In this document: positions 49,495 through 60,723 of the stretch, in pieces
How the letters are laid out: every line of letters starts with the position of its first letter
Numbering within the stretch: the first letter of the stretch is position 1
NCBI GenBank assembly: GCA_963801855.1
Contig: CAWDGK010000005.1
Location: forward strand, 124,001-188,000
Direction of reading: 5' to 3'
Origin: JACDAN01 sp963801855
GTDB lineage: Bacteria; Actinomycetota; Thermoleophilia; Gaiellales; Gaiellaceae
Length of the DNA stretch: 64,000 nucleotides
Program-made: the position numbers and the translations under genes
The notes under the pieces: generated by a model
Database searches by the model: none
What the model saw: only the letters and a program-made list of their open reading frames with translations
What the model was told of the DNA's origin: nothing

Positions 49495-50990
49495 ATGGCC
49501 ACACCAACCGCCGTCGACGTCGTGATGCCCCAGATGGGCGTGTCCGTTTCGGAAGGGACGATCACGAAGTGGCTCAAGCAGGAAGGTGAGGAGGTCCAGG
49601 CCGACGAGCCGCTGCTCGAGATCTCCACCGACAAGGTCGACACGGAGGTTCCGAGCCCCGGCAGCGGGGTCGTGCAGCAGATCCTTGCGCAGGAGGGCGA
49701 GACGGTTCCCGTCGGGCAGCGCATCGCCGTGATCGGCGCCGCAGGCGCGGAGCCCGCCGAGGAGAGCCCGGCGGCGCCTGCAACCCAGGAAGCAGCCGCC
49801 GAGGCGAACGCAGCGGCCTCGGCCGAGACTCAGATTCCGACCGACGAAGGTGCTCAGGAGCCGGTGCCGCCACCGGTCGAGCCGCAGAGCGCGGAGGAGC
49901 CGCAGAGCGCGGGGAGCCGCCCGCTCCGCCGGCCGCGCCCGCCCAGGAGCCCGTAGACGACGGCGCCACCAACGGTAAGAGCTTCGTCTCGCCCGTCGTT
50001 GCCCGAATCGCCTCCGAGCACGGCGTGGATCTCTCGCAGGTTCAGGGAACCGGTCGCGGTGGACGCGTGACGAAGAAGGACATCCTCAGCTTTGTCGAGT
50101 CCGGCGGCCAGGCAGCTCCCGCCCCGGAGAAAGCCGAGCCTGCGGCCCCGGCGGCGGCGGCACCAGCACCACCCGAAGCACCCGCTGCACCACCCGAGCC
50201 CGCAGCGCCGGCACCTCCGCCGGCTCCGGCGGCCGCACCCGCGGCCAAGGCGCCGCAGCCCTCGGCCGAGGCGCAGCCGGGCGAGACCGAGGAGCCGATG
50301 ACCGCGATGCGGAAGGGCATCGCGGAGCACATGCGGCGCTCCCTCGACACCTCAGCGCATGTCACGAGCGCGATCGAGGTGGACATGTCCCGCGTCGTCG
50401 CGATCCGGGAGAAGCTCAAGCCCGAGTACCAGAAGGGCTACGGCGTCAACCCGACGTATCTGATCTTCGTCGCACGCGCCGTCGTCGAGACGCTGCGCGA
50501 CTACCCGTGGATCAACGGCGAGATCCGCGGCGACAAGATCATCAGCCGGAACTACGCGAACCTCGGCTTCGCGGTCGAGCTCGCCGACGGCAAGGGCCTG
50601 ATCGTCCCGGTCGTGAAGCACGCCGAGGGGCTGAACCTGCTCGGCATGGCCCAGGCGGTGACGGACATCGCCGAGCGGGCCCGCAACAAGCAGCTGACGC
50701 CCGACGAGGTCCAGGGTGGCACGTTCACGATCACGAACCCGGGCGGCTACGGCACGTTCCACGGGACGCCGGTGATCAGCCAGCCGCAGGCCGCGATCCT
50801 CGGCACCTACGCGCTCGTGAAGCGCCCCTGGGTGATCCAGGACGAGCTCGGGAAGGACGTCATCGCGATCCGCCCGATCATGAATTTGACGCTGACGTAC
50901 GACCATCGTCTCGTCGACGGCGCCCTCGCCGGACGGTTCCTCCAGTCGCTCCAGCAGAAGCTGGAGACCTGGGGCGAAGCGGACTACTAG
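49495..50990 (+). CDS. Dihydrolipoamide acyltransferase E2, frameshifted
   Basis: E2 core of the 2-oxoacid dehydrogenase, about 497 residues. It has an N-terminal lipoyl domain with lipoylated Lys in EISTDKVDTEVPSPG (about residue 43), a long Ala/Pro/Glu linker, a peripheral-subunit-binding domain (SPVVARIASEHGVDLSQVQG), a second Pro/Ala linker, then the catalytic domain with active-site YDHRLVDGALAGRFL. A one-base shift near 49910 in the first linker breaks the frame. The E3 (lipoamide dehydrogenase) gene is not in the window. Confidence 0.93.
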
Positions 50991-50995
50991 TCGCG

Positions 50996-51387
50996 ATGCG
51001 CGGCAGCTGCTGGTGCGGCGGCGTGCGCTTCGAGATCACCGAGCGCTTCACCCGCGTGCTCGTTCTGCCATTGCACGTCCTGCAAGCGGATCTCGGCGGA
51101 GTCGGGACTGCGAACGGCCGGGCACGCAGCGAATGGATCACGGTCACCGACGGTCGCGAGCTCCTCGACGACCTACCAGCCGGACGAGGGCAGCGCGAAG
51201 ACCTTCTGCTCCCGCTGCGGATCGAATCTCTTCGGCGGCGGCTGGCCCGAGAGCGAGGAGTGCAGCGTTCAGGCTCCCCGCCATCGACGAAGGGCTCGAG
51301 CAGAAGCCCGAGTCGCACGGCTACGTCCGCTCGGTCGCCGAGTGGGAGACGCTTCCCGACGACGGCCTCCCGCGGCATGACCCCAGG
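50996..51387 (+). pseudogene. GFA-family (glutathione-dependent formaldehyde-activating-like) protein, frames broken
   Basis: Zinc-binding Gfa/CENP-V fold protein. Pieces in different frames rebuild one gene: MRGSCWCGGVRFEITERFTR, then ACSFCHCTSCKRISAESG, GRARSEWITVTDGRELL, YQPDEGSAKTFCSRCGSNLF, and RLPAIDEG to PDDGLPRHDP. All zinc cysteines (CWC, CHCTSC, CSRC) are kept. At least four one-base shifts in about 390 bp. Despite the name, the family's reaction is often unknown. Lies 5 bp after E2 and ends at lipB. Confidence 0.72.
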
Positions 51388-52021
51388 ATGACTGAGGCGC
51401 ACCTCCTCAACCTCGGCGCTGACGCCGTACCTCGAGGCGTGGGAGCTGCAGCGCTCGCTCGCCGCCGCCGTCTCGCAAGGAGAGATCCCCGACACGGTCG
51501 TGCTGCTCGAGCACCCGCCGGTGATCACCCTCGGCCGGCGCACCGAGGAGGGTGAGCTGCACATTCCCGACGGCGCCGAGGTCGAGATCGTCGAGACCGA
51601 ACCGCGGCGGCAAGTCGACGTACCACGGCCCCGGGCCAGCTCGTCTGCTATCCGATCCTCGACCTCACCCGCCACGGCCAGGACGTCAAGCGCTACTGCC
51701 GGGACCTCGAGGAGGCGCTCATCCGCACGATCGGCGCCGTCGGCGTCGAGGCAACGCGCATCGAGGGCCTCACGGGGATCTGGGTCGAACGCCCGCCGCG
51801 GAAGATCGCCTCGATCGGCGTCCACATCTCCAAGTGGGTGACGACGCACGGCTACGCGCTGAACGTCGACCTCGATCCGGCGCCGTTCACGGAGTGGATC
51901 ACCGCCTGCGGGATCGACGACGCCGCGTTCACGACGGTCGCGCGAGAGCTCGGCCGCCCCGTCTCGGTCGACGAGCTGCGCCCCCACGCCGCCGCGGCGC
52001 TCGAGGAGGTGTTCGGTCTAG
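51388..52021 (+). pseudogene. lipB: Octanoyltransferase LipB, frames broken
   Basis: Transfers octanoyl from ACP to lipoyl domains, such as that of the adjacent E2. Pieces: MTEAHLLNLG, LTPYLEAWELQRSLAAAVSQ, LLEHPPVITLGRR, then RGGKSTYHGPG, LVCYPILDLTRHGQDVKRYC, IASIGVHISKWVTTHGYALN (catalytic Lys region) and the active-site Cys in WITACGIDDAAFTTVARELG. Start ATG 51388; end near the TAG at 52019. At least three one-base shifts. The 60 bp after the stop also carry coding-like sequence (FEEISAEEVAGLGPSRFTSS) that may be its true tail. Confidence 0.83.
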
Positions 52022-52148
52022 TTCGAGGAGATCTCGGCCGAGGAGGTCGCAGGGCTCGGGCCCAGCCGATTCACGAGCAGCTGACCGCCAGGCCGACTGG
52101 CGCCAGGAGCTCGGGACGGCTCAGGGCGTCGAGCAGGTCGCACGCGCG

Positions 52149-53590
52149 CTAGCACGCCGAGAGTCCCGACCAGGGCGTCGACGACACGAGGGTCGAACTG
52201 CGTGCCGCTCGTCCGGCCCGCAGCTCCGCGACCGCCTCGCGCGCGGGCATCGCGGGCCGATAGGCACGGTCGCTCGTCATCGCGTTGTAGGCGTCGCAGC
52301 AGTAGACGATGCGCGCGATCGGCGGGATCTCGCTCACCGGCGAGCCCGTCCGGATAGCCGGTCCCGTCGTAGCGCTCGTGGCAGGAACGGACGATCCGGC
52401 CGATCTGGCCGAGCAGGCCGCCGACGCGGTGGAGCAGCTGCTCGCCCTCGACCGTGTGCCGCTCGACGAGCTCCCACTCTTCGTCGCGTCAGCGGGCCGG
52501 CCTTGTTGATGATCTCGTTCGGGACCCGGAGCTTGCCGACGTCGTGTAGGAGCGCGACGAACTCGGCATCCCGCCGCGCTCGCTCGTCGAGGCCGAGCTC
52601 GTCCGACGACCGAGAGCGTGAGCTCGACGACGTCCCTGCTGTGCTCGCCCGTGTACCCGTCGTCGGCCTCGACGACGTCGCCGAGGAGGAACGCGGTGCC
52701 GCGGTAGGCGTCGCGAAGCTCGAGCTCGTGGTCGATGCGGACCCGCCGCTCGCGCGCGAAGACCGAGAGCAGGCCGATGAGCGGGACGGCGAGGAGCACG
52801 CCGTAGGGCGAGTCGACGGCTCGCAAAGGCGACCGCGAGGCCGATCGTCGCCAGCCCACCGTCGATCATGTAGACCCACGCCATCGCGCGAAGCTGCACC
52901 TTCGGAGGCACGCCGAGCGCCGTCCACTCTCGGACGCGCGGCGCTGCCGTAGTCCAGCGCGAACTGCGCGCCGAGCGCGCCGAGATACAGCGGCCAGTCA
53001 TCGAGGGCGGGCGCCGACTCTCCCGCCAGGCCGAGGACGAGCACGGGCCCGATCGCGTGCCAGCAGTTCACGAGCCGCATGAAGACGCGCTCGAGATGGA
53101 GTCCGCCCCCCGCGTACTCGCTGAGGCTTCCCAGGATCACGCCGCCGGCGACCGCCAGCGGCACGATCCCGATCGGGAGAACGAAGAGCATGGGGACGAG
53201 CACGAGCTGCGTCGGCACGGCGGAACCGGTGCCGATCTCGAAGTCCAGCCGGAAGGCGAGCGCGTAGACCGCGATCAGGAGAATCGTGGCGATCGCGCCG
53301 GGCGTCGCGTGCGGTGGGGAGATAGCACGGCCAGGGCAGTCGCCGACGGCGAGGAACGACCCCGCCGAGATGAGCAGTGACCACCGCTCCCGCGTCGCCA
53401 GGCGACTGATTCGGCGCGCGCGTTGCTCCTCGATCACCCGTTGTGCGTCGCGGGATCGAGCGTCGCTGTCCCGGCCGCAGTCGACATCGAGGTCGAAATC
53501 GGCCTTCGGCGGCTCCGCCTTGAAGCGACGGGCGGGCGAACTCACTCGATCGAGGGATCGAGGACGGCCCAAGACACTCGAACGGGGCAT
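52149..53590 (-). pseudogene. Membrane HD-GYP domain protein, frames broken
   Basis: Probable cyclic-di-GMP phosphodiesterase or relative. The N-terminal part (to about 52900) has several membrane helices (ATILLIAVYALAF, VPMLFVLPIGIVPLAVAGGV, WVYMIDGGLATIGLAVAFAS). The HD-GYP domain is split across frames: GYTGEHSRDVVELTLSV, ALLHDVGKLRVPNEIINKAG (HD motif), RSCHERYDGTGYPDGLAGE (GYP motif) and YCCDAYNAMTSDRAYRPAM. The usual HH of the GYP loop is CH here. At least five one-base shifts. The only leftward gene between lipB and lipA. Confidence 0.75.
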
Positions 53591-53622
53591 GCGGAGGCTC
53601 GAAGATCCGAGTCAACCTGCGA

Positions 53623-54261
53623 GTGGGTAATAGCGGCGGGAACACTCATCGTTCTCTGGTCTCGGCTCTCGCGGCGTTCGCCGCAGCGGCAGCCGCTGAC
53701 CGCACCGTCCGCTGAGGGTGGGCTAATCGGCACAGGGGCGGCCTCGGGCTGCGACGCACTAGGCGTCGCATCCCTTCGAGGCCTGGGGGGACAATCGCGA
53801 ACTACCTGCTCATGCCGGGTGGTTCGTTCGAGGCCGGCGCACCGGCCTGGACTTTGAGCAGAGGCGCAGCCGTCGGCCCGGGCAACGAGCCCTTCGGGGT
53901 CGAGGGGGACGGCGGCTCGCGCTCGCTCTACCTGGCGCCCGGCAGCTCGGCGACCTCGCCGACCGGCGTGCTTCGCCTTCGGCGACTGGCATGCAAGGTT
54001 CTTCGTTCGCGGCAGCGGGACTCCGCGGCGGCCGACTCGAGGTCGACGTGGTCGTCCGGAGCCTCCTCGGGGTCCTGACCGTCCTCGACGGCGGCTCGGT
54101 GGCTCCTTCGGCCGAGTGGCAGCCCTCACCCGCGCATCGGGATGCTCCTGTGCAACGTCACCGGTCTGCTCGGCACCAAGGCCGTCGCGCTCCGCTTCCG
54201 CGCAGTGAACGCGGCGTTCCAGATCGACGACGTCTATCTGGATCCCTGGAAGAGCTTCTAG
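53623..54261 (+). pseudogene. Secreted jelly-roll-type protein, frames broken
   Basis: Small exported beta-sandwich protein. A likely signal peptide (RSLVSALAAFAAAAAADRTV) starts near GTG 53623. In other frames follow SHPFEAWGDN, NYLLMPGGSFEAGAPAWTLS, GAAVGPGNEPFGVEGDGGSR, FAFGDWHARFFVRGSG, GGRLEVDVVVRSLLGVLTVL and the terminal AVNAAFQIDDVYLDPWKSF. This matches a secreted family frequent in Thermoleophilia-like genomes, possibly carbohydrate-binding. At least four one-base shifts; the 5' end is approximate. Confidence 0.55.
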
Positions 54262-54292
54262 ACCCGCGATCTCGTCCGTACACTCTGAGGCG

Positions 54293-55216
<924 letters not shown>

Positions 55217-55227
55217 ACTTCCGCGCG

Positions 55228-55591
55228 ATGGCGTTTCGCGCGCTCATCTTCCTCGTCGTCGGGCTCCCGTACACGCTCTTCAATGTCGGCGGATCGACGC
55301 CGGGAACTGGTACCGGCGATGTACTGCAGGGCATGCCGGCCACGGGCCGTGCAACGCTCAGCATCAAATCGATGCGTCCGCTCGTGGTCGCCGGCCGAGG
55401 CTTCAAGCGCGGCGAGCGCGTGCGCGTCAGCGGGGCAGGCACCAAGAACGTGACGGCGACGCACGGCGCCTTCAGCGTGCGACTCGGCTCGGGCGCCCTG
55501 CGCGGGCTTCACCCTCGTGGCGCGGGGATCGGCGGGCAGCCGGGCGACGCTCAACTTCTCGAACGTCCAGAACGTTCACTGCCTCGACTGA
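55228..55591 (+). CDS. Small secreted protein, module A, frameshifted
   Basis: About 121 residues. Starts MAFRALIFLVVGLPYTLFNV (possible signal), then SIKSMRPLVVAGRGFKRGER and VRVSGAGTKNVTATHGAFSV, a single beta-sandwich (IPT/Ig-like) domain. The end is in another frame (CAGFTLVARGSAGSRATLNF to VQNVHCLD), shift near 55500. It is a clear paralogue of the protein at 57959 and is likewise convergent with a propeller gene across a shared hairpin. Function unknown. Confidence 0.65.
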
Positions 55592-55597
55592 GAACGA

Positions 55598-55623
55598 GAG
55601 AGGCCGCCCGAAGGCGGCCCCTC
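55598..55623. terminator. Bidirectional terminator hairpin, module A
   Basis: GGCCGCC-CGAA-GGCGGCC core with short outer pairing, between the stops of the convergent genes at 55591 and 55649. The same core recurs at 58314. Confidence 0.7.
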
Positions 55624-55648
55624 TGATCGCTCGTCTGACTAGCTGGAC

Positions 55649-57858
55649 CTAGTCGTCGTCGTCGTCATCGCCACCGCCACCACCGTGCCCACCGTCGTCG
55701 CCGGGGCACGGTGTGACGAGGAACGCGTCCTCCTCGCTCTCGCTGACCGCGTCGCTCAGATCGCGCCTCAGCGGATCGAAGTAGTCGATGAACATGTCGG
55801 ACTGCTCGCACGCCGGGTTCCGACCCGCCTGGAAGGAGGTCGGGGCACCGGAGCCGCGGCCGTTACGGGCATCCGTCCACACGGCGAGCGCCTTGTCGCC
55901 GTGGCCGTTGTCGTCGTTCGCCGACTCTCCCTTCGAGAGATCGCGGGAAGTTCGGATACGCGACCTGGTCGTAGTCGCCCATGAACAGGCCGGCCCGGAA
56001 CGAGTAGTCCATGTTGGACGGCACGTCCGAGATGACCGAGTTCGCGAACGGCCCGAGGAAGCTCGCGCCCTGGCCGGGAACCGGACCCGTCGGGAGGGTT
56101 CGGCGGAGCCGTCGGCTGCGCGATCGTCGTGGCGCCCGGCGCGAGGCAGTCCCGCGAGGGCGTGCTCTCGACCCGACAGCCGGCGCCGAACCGCCACGTC
56201 AGGTAGTTGCCCGGCCGCTGGCGGCTCGTGGGCCACGCGTGGCGCGACCGAGTCCTCGTCGAGGCGCCGGTCGTAGAACGCCACGGCGAGCGTGCCGTCC
56301 TCGTCCACGTCGATCCACGGGAACCACTGGTCGTTGCCGAAGTTCCCCTGGGTCGGCTCGTCGCGATCGGCCGGCGGGACCGAGCGGTCGTTGTTGACCC
56401 GCGTCGGACCGACCCAGGTCGAGCCGCCGTCCGTCGACCGGAAGAAGAAGACGTCGGTGTTGGAGCTCGCCGGCGTCCCGTTCCGGTTGTCGGACATCAC
56501 GAGGTAGAAGTCGTCGGCGAACGCCCCGCCGCGCTTGTCGATGACGACCGCTCCGCCGGAGTTGACCCGGAAGCAGCTGTTCGTCAGCACGGCGCGAGAG
56601 GCCGCCTGCCCGCGGGCCCGACAGTCGGGCCGGCTGGCTCCGCGTGGGTAGTTCACGTCGAAGACCGGTGTGACGTGGAACGGCCCTTCGAACGTGACTC
56701 CTCCGTCACGGGAGCGGACGAAGAGGTACTGGTTCTCGTCCACCGTGTTGAAGTTCTCGAACGCGACGCCGAGCAGCCCGGTCTTCGGGTGCACGGTCGG
56801 TACCGAGAACTGGTTGTCGTCGCACTCGCTCGTCGCCGGATCGACGAAGCCCCGGCAGAAGCCGGCAGACCTGCTGATCGGCTTCGCCGGCGACCACGAC
56901 CGAGCCTGGTCGTCCGAGAACGAGTGGTAGATGTAGCCGCTGCCGTCCAGGTCGAATCGCGTCCACGTCGCGTGGAGCCGATCCGAGCCGATCACGTCCG
57001 GGTCGCACGCACGCGGAGTCCGCGTGAAGCGGCCCGAAGCACACGGGCTGGACGCCGGCCGGCCGCGGCCCCGCCGCGAGCCAGTTCTTGTCGTCGAACG
57101 GCGCGTCGCCGTTGAAGACGCCCGCTGTCGGATCCTGGTTCCAGGTGATGACGCCGTCACCGGGCTGGCGCGGGTCACCGGCACCGCCGCAGACACCGTC
57201 GTCAGGAGTCTGCTGCCCGGCCGGACCGATCGGGACGCACGGGCGCGTCCAGGTGAAGCCCGCCGTTCGTGGAGCGCCAGACGAAGACACCGTTCGAGTC
57301 GTCCCACGCGAAGGCGATCTCCTGGTTGTAGGCGATGCCGTCGCGGTCGTAGACGAAGACGGGATCGCTCTGCGTCAGGTTGTAGCCCTCGGGATTCGAC
57401 GGGTTCGGGTTCACCGAGCCGTAGAGCTTCTTCCCACGTGAGGTCGACGCGTCGAACTGGTTGTAGTCGCCCTGGTAGTCGTTCGCACCCCCGACGATGT
57501 TGTCGTGGTTGCGCGGGTTGATGGCGATCGACGTCTCGTTCTCCGGGAAGCACGAGAGGTCGTAGTTGAAGCGCATGTCGTCCCCGCGCTCGCTCAGCTT
57601 CCAGACCTGGTCGCGATCGATCCGGCTCAGCGGACGCTCGTCGTCGACGTACTTCGCGTGCGGGCACTCGGTGATGTAGTTCCCGAAGTTGCGTGACCGC
57701 CCCTCGGCGAACTCACGCGCCGTCGGCTCGCCGGTCAACCTCTCCGTGTGCCCGGGCGGATGGCCCAAGGCGCGAGGCGGCTTGGCCGCATTCGCACCGG
57801 CGGCGCCGAGACCCACCAAGAGGCAGAGCGAAAAGCTCAGCCACAGGACGTTCTTCAT
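55649..57858 (-). pseudogene. Secreted sialidase-like propeller protein A with poly-Asp tail, frames broken
   Basis: About 735 residues, exported. Start ATG 57858: signal MKNVLWLSFSLCLLVGLGAA; then SCFPENETSIAINPRNHDNI. BNR/Asp-box-like repeats recur (FVRSRDGGVTFEGPF, FFRSTDGGSTWVGPTRVNND), as in exo-sialidase-type propellers. The C-terminus ends GDDGGHGGGGGDDDDDD. Shifts near 57250, 57035, 56220 and 55950 at least. It is strongly similar along its length to the intact protein at 58362. Enzymatic activity is not established; catalytic sialidase residues were not identified. Confidence 0.78.
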
Positions 57859-57958
57859 CCTCTCCCCCTTCTTCTCGTTGGTCGAGCGGTCGCGAATATA
57901 CGACTCAATAGCTTCAGAAGCAAGATGAACGCGACGAAGGACGCATAATGGAGTGAGC

Positions 57959-58303
57959 ATGAATCGTGCTTTCGTACTCGCGACGCTCGCGTTCACGCTC
58001 CTACCGAGCGGCGCCGCCGCAGGCGAGGCGGCGCAGGAACGACCGACGCTGAGGGTGACAGCCGGAGCGATGCTCGTGGTTCGTGGAACCCACTTCCTCC
58101 CCGGCGAGCGGGTAAAGGTCTCCGTCGCCGGCGACCGCAGGCTGACGAGAGGAGCAACAGCTCTGGGGAGCGGTTCGTTCGCCGTCCGCTTCCGGTCGTC
58201 ATTCGACCGCTGCAACTCCCGCCTGACGGTCCTCGCCGTGGGAGACCGGGGGTCGCGGGCCCGGGTGAAGCTGCCCGAGCTCATGTGCCCGCCGCGTCTC
58301 TAG
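57959..58303 (+). CDS. Small secreted protein, module B
   Basis: Intact 114-residue exported protein. ATG 57959 is chosen over GTG 57953 because GGAG lies 6 bp upstream. Signal peptide to about residue 22 (GAAAGEA). The body is one Ig/IPT-like domain (LRVTAGAMLVVRGTHFLPGE, then RVKVSVAGDRRLTRG), with two cysteines (FDRCNSRL and PELMCPPRL) that may pair. Paralogue of 55228. Divergent from propeller A (100-bp gap) and convergent with propeller B. Confidence 0.78.
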   Translation: MNRAFVLATLAFTLLPSGAAAGEAAQERPTLRVTAGAMLVVRGTHFLPGERVKVSVAGDRRLTRGATALGSGSFAVRFRSSFDRCNSRLTVLAVGDRGSRARVKLPELMCPPRL

Positions 58304-58313
58304 GCTGAAACGA

Positions 58314-58341
58314 GAAAGGGCCGCCCGAAGGCGGCCCTTTC
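58314..58341. terminator. Bidirectional terminator hairpin, module B
   Basis: GAAAGGGCCGCC-CGAA-GGCGGCCCTTTC, perfect 12-bp arms, 10 bp after the small-protein stop and 20 bp before the propeller B stop. Same loop and core as the module A hairpin. Confidence 0.8.
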
Positions 58342-58361
58342 CGTGAGCTCAGTCCGACGAC

Positions 58362-60650
58362 TCAGTCGTCGTCGTCGTCGTGGTGCTTGTCGCGCTCGTC
58401 GATCGTGCCGTTCGGGCAAGGCGTCACGACGAAGAGCTCGTTGTACTGCGAGCCGCCTCCATGCACCTTGTCCTTGAGCGGATCGAAGTAGTCCAGCCAG
58501 ACGTCTGCCTGCTCGCAGGCAGGGTTGCGTCCCGGCTGCAGGGACGTTGGCCCGCCTGATCCGCGGCCGTTCCGGGAGTCAGTCCAGAACCCGATGGCGC
58601 CTCGGCGGCGACCCTCGTCGCCTCCATCGTCGTCATCGTCGTCATCGTGGCCGTGTCCCGATCCTGCAGGCACGTTCGGATAGGCGACGGCGTTGTAGTC
58701 GCCCATGAAGATGCCCGCGCGGAACGAGTAGTCCAGGTTGTGGGGTACGTCCGAGATGACCTGGTTGGCGAAGGGACCGAGGAAGGCGTTCCCCTGACCC
58801 GGCACCGGGCCGGCGCCCGGATCGACCAGGGTCGTCGGCTGAGTGACGACCGACGCTCCTGGCGCCACGCACTCACGTGCGTCGGCAGGAATCGTCGTCG
58901 TCGTGGACGTCACCGTCGCGGTCTTCGTGATCTTGCAGCCCGCTCCGAAGAACCAGGCGAGGTAGTTGCCCGGCCGCCCGTTCGGTGCTGCACGGCTTGT
59001 CGGCCACTCGCCGCGAGTCGAGTTTCGATCGAGCCGGCGATCATGAAAACCGGCTGCGAGGACGCCGCTCCCGTTGATGTCGATCCACGGGAACCACTGG
59101 TCGTTTCCGAACGCCTGCAAGCAACTCTGGTCCGTTGCCGACGTGCAGTCGCGATTCGCAGGCGTGGCCGACGAGTCGTTGTTCACGCGGGTCGGTCCGA
59201 TCCACGTCATCCCGCCGTCGGTCGACCTGAAGGTGAACACATCCGCGTTCGAGCTCCGGTTGGTGCCGTTCCGGTTGTCGGAGAACACCATGTAGAAGTC
59301 GTTGCCGAAGCCGGAGGTCATGCTGTCTCCGCGCTTGTCGACGATGACGTTCCCGCCCGAGTTGACTCGGAAGCAGGTGTTCGTCAGCACGTTCCGGCCG
59401 CCCTGCTGCCCACGCGGGGTGCAGTCCGGGCGGTCGCTGCCCGAGTTCGGGTAGTTCACGTCGAAGACCGGTGTGATGTAGAACGGTCCCTGGAACGTGA
59501 CCCCGCCGTCCATCGAGCGGACGAACAGGTACTGGTTCTCGTCCGGCGTGTTGAAGTTCTCGAATGCCACGCCGAGCAAGCCCGTCTTCTGATGCACGGT
59601 CGGCACCGAGAACTGGCTGACGTCGCACAGGTTCCCCGCGCCGAACCCACAGAACGGTGCGCTACCGGCGATGAACCTCGCCGGCGACCACGAGCGTGCC
59701 TCGTCGTCGGAGAAGCTGATCATGATGTTCCCCTGGAACGGCGGGGTCGACGTGAACCTCGTCCAGGTGACGTAGAGCCGGTCGACGCCGATCACGTCCG
59801 GGTCGCAGGCCCTCGCCGTGCGAGTGAACGGCGTGAAGCAGACGGGCTGAACGCCTGCGGGCCGTGGGCCTGCCGCCAGCCATTCCTTGTCGTCGAAATC
59901 GACATTGCCGTTCAGCGTGGCGTCGGGATCGTCGAAGTAGGTGACGACGCCGTCGCCAGGCTGCCGCGGATCGCCCGTACCGCCGCAGCGTCCCGACTCG
60001 TCGGGTGCCGGGGCTGTCTGGATCGGTACGCACGGCCGACTCCACGTGAAACCGCCGTTCGTCGAGCGCTGAACCGTGATCCCGTTCTCGTCGTCGGTTC
60101 GGTTGAAGTTGATCGCCGCCTCATACGCGACGCCGGCGCGGTCGTAGACCGAGACGGGGTCGCCGCTCGCGTCGAGGATGTCGCCGTTCGGAACCGAAAG
60201 CGGCGGAAGCTCCGCGTCGTAGAACGTCTCACCGCCGTCTACCGACGCACCGAAGCCCTGGCGGGACAGTGTCCGGTAGTCGTTCTGGCTCGTCAGGACG
60301 TTCCTGTAGTTGCGTGGGTTGATCGCGACAGACGTCTCGTTCTGCGGGAAACAGCTGTACTCGAGGTTCGTCCGCACGTCGTCGCCGTGGTCGCTCAGCT
60401 GCTCCACACGATCGACCTCGCGGCGGCGGAGCTCTTTCGGCTCCACGCGCATACCCGCCTGCGGACACTCGGTGATTCGCGTGCCCGTGAACTGGTCGCC
60501 GTACATGAAGCTGCCCGTCGCCGGCGGTGACGGAACTGCGAGTGGTCCCTTGAAGAAGAGGTCACCCGGCGCACCTGCCGCCGTGCCTCCGAGCATCAGG
60601 AACGCGCTCGTCGCCGTCGTCAAGGCGATAAGCGTCAGAAAACGCTTCAC
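58362..60650 (-). CDS. Secreted sialidase-like propeller protein B with poly-Asp segments
   Basis: Intact 762-residue exported protein. Signal peptide MKRFLTLIALTTATSAFLML; then SCFPQNETSVAINPRNYRNV and a series of Asp-box-like turns (VQRSTNGGFTWSRPC, FVRSMDGGVTFQGPF, TFRSTDGGMTWIGPT) spaced like a six-bladed BNR propeller. Near residue 690 an internal GSGHGHDDDDDDDGGDE stretch, and the tail ends KHHDDDDD. Paralogue of propeller A (55649). Reaction unknown; glycan binding or hydrolysis is a guess from the fold. Confidence 0.85.
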   Translation of the reverse strand: MKRFLTLIALTTATSAFLMLGGTAAGAPGDLFFKGPLAVPSPPATGSFMYGDQFTGTRITECPQAGMRVEPKELRRREVDRVEQLSDHGDDVRTNLEYSCFPQNETSVAINPRNYRNVLTSQNDYRTLSRQGFGASVDGGETFYDAELPPLSVPNGDILDASGDPVSVYDRAGVAYEAAINFNRTDDENGITVQRSTNGGFTWSRPCVPIQTAPAPDESGRCGGTGDPRQPGDGVVTYFDDPDATLNGNVDFDDKEWLAAGPRPAGVQPVCFTPFTRTARACDPDVIGVDRLYVTWTRFTSTPPFQGNIMISFSDDEARSWSPARFIAGSAPFCGFGAGNLCDVSQFSVPTVHQKTGLLGVAFENFNTPDENQYLFVRSMDGGVTFQGPFYITPVFDVNYPNSGSDRPDCTPRGQQGGRNVLTNTCFRVNSGGNVIVDKRGDSMTSGFGNDFYMVFSDNRNGTNRSSNADVFTFRSTDGGMTWIGPTRVNNDSSATPANRDCTSATDQSCLQAFGNDQWFPWIDINGSGVLAAGFHDRRLDRNSTRGEWPTSRAAPNGRPGNYLAWFFGAGCKITKTATVTSTTTTIPADARECVAPGASVVTQPTTLVDPGAGPVPGQGNAFLGPFANQVISDVPHNLDYSFRAGIFMGDYNAVAYPNVPAGSGHGHDDDDDDDGGDEGRRRGAIGFWTDSRNGRGSGGPTSLQPGRNPACEQADVWLDYFDPLKDKVHGGGSQYNELFVVTPCPNGTIDERDKHHDDDDD

Positions 60651-60723
60651 ACTCTCCCCTTTCGTCTGGGACCGACTCCCCGTTCGGTCTCCTGCGCCGA
60701 CTCTAGAGCATTTGAGCCGAAGG

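Noticed and set aside
52022..52148. Separate small gene between lipB and HD-GYP
   Set aside because: Short coding-like phrases in two frames (FEEISAEEVAGLG, ADWRQELGTAQGVEQVARAL) but no start or family; in a zone of indels it may be tail sequence of lipB.
55650..55668. GTC triplet microsatellite as a regulatory repeat
   Set aside because: It is the complement of the poly-Asp codons at the end of propeller A; similar runs end propellers B and C. Reported as a protein tail instead.
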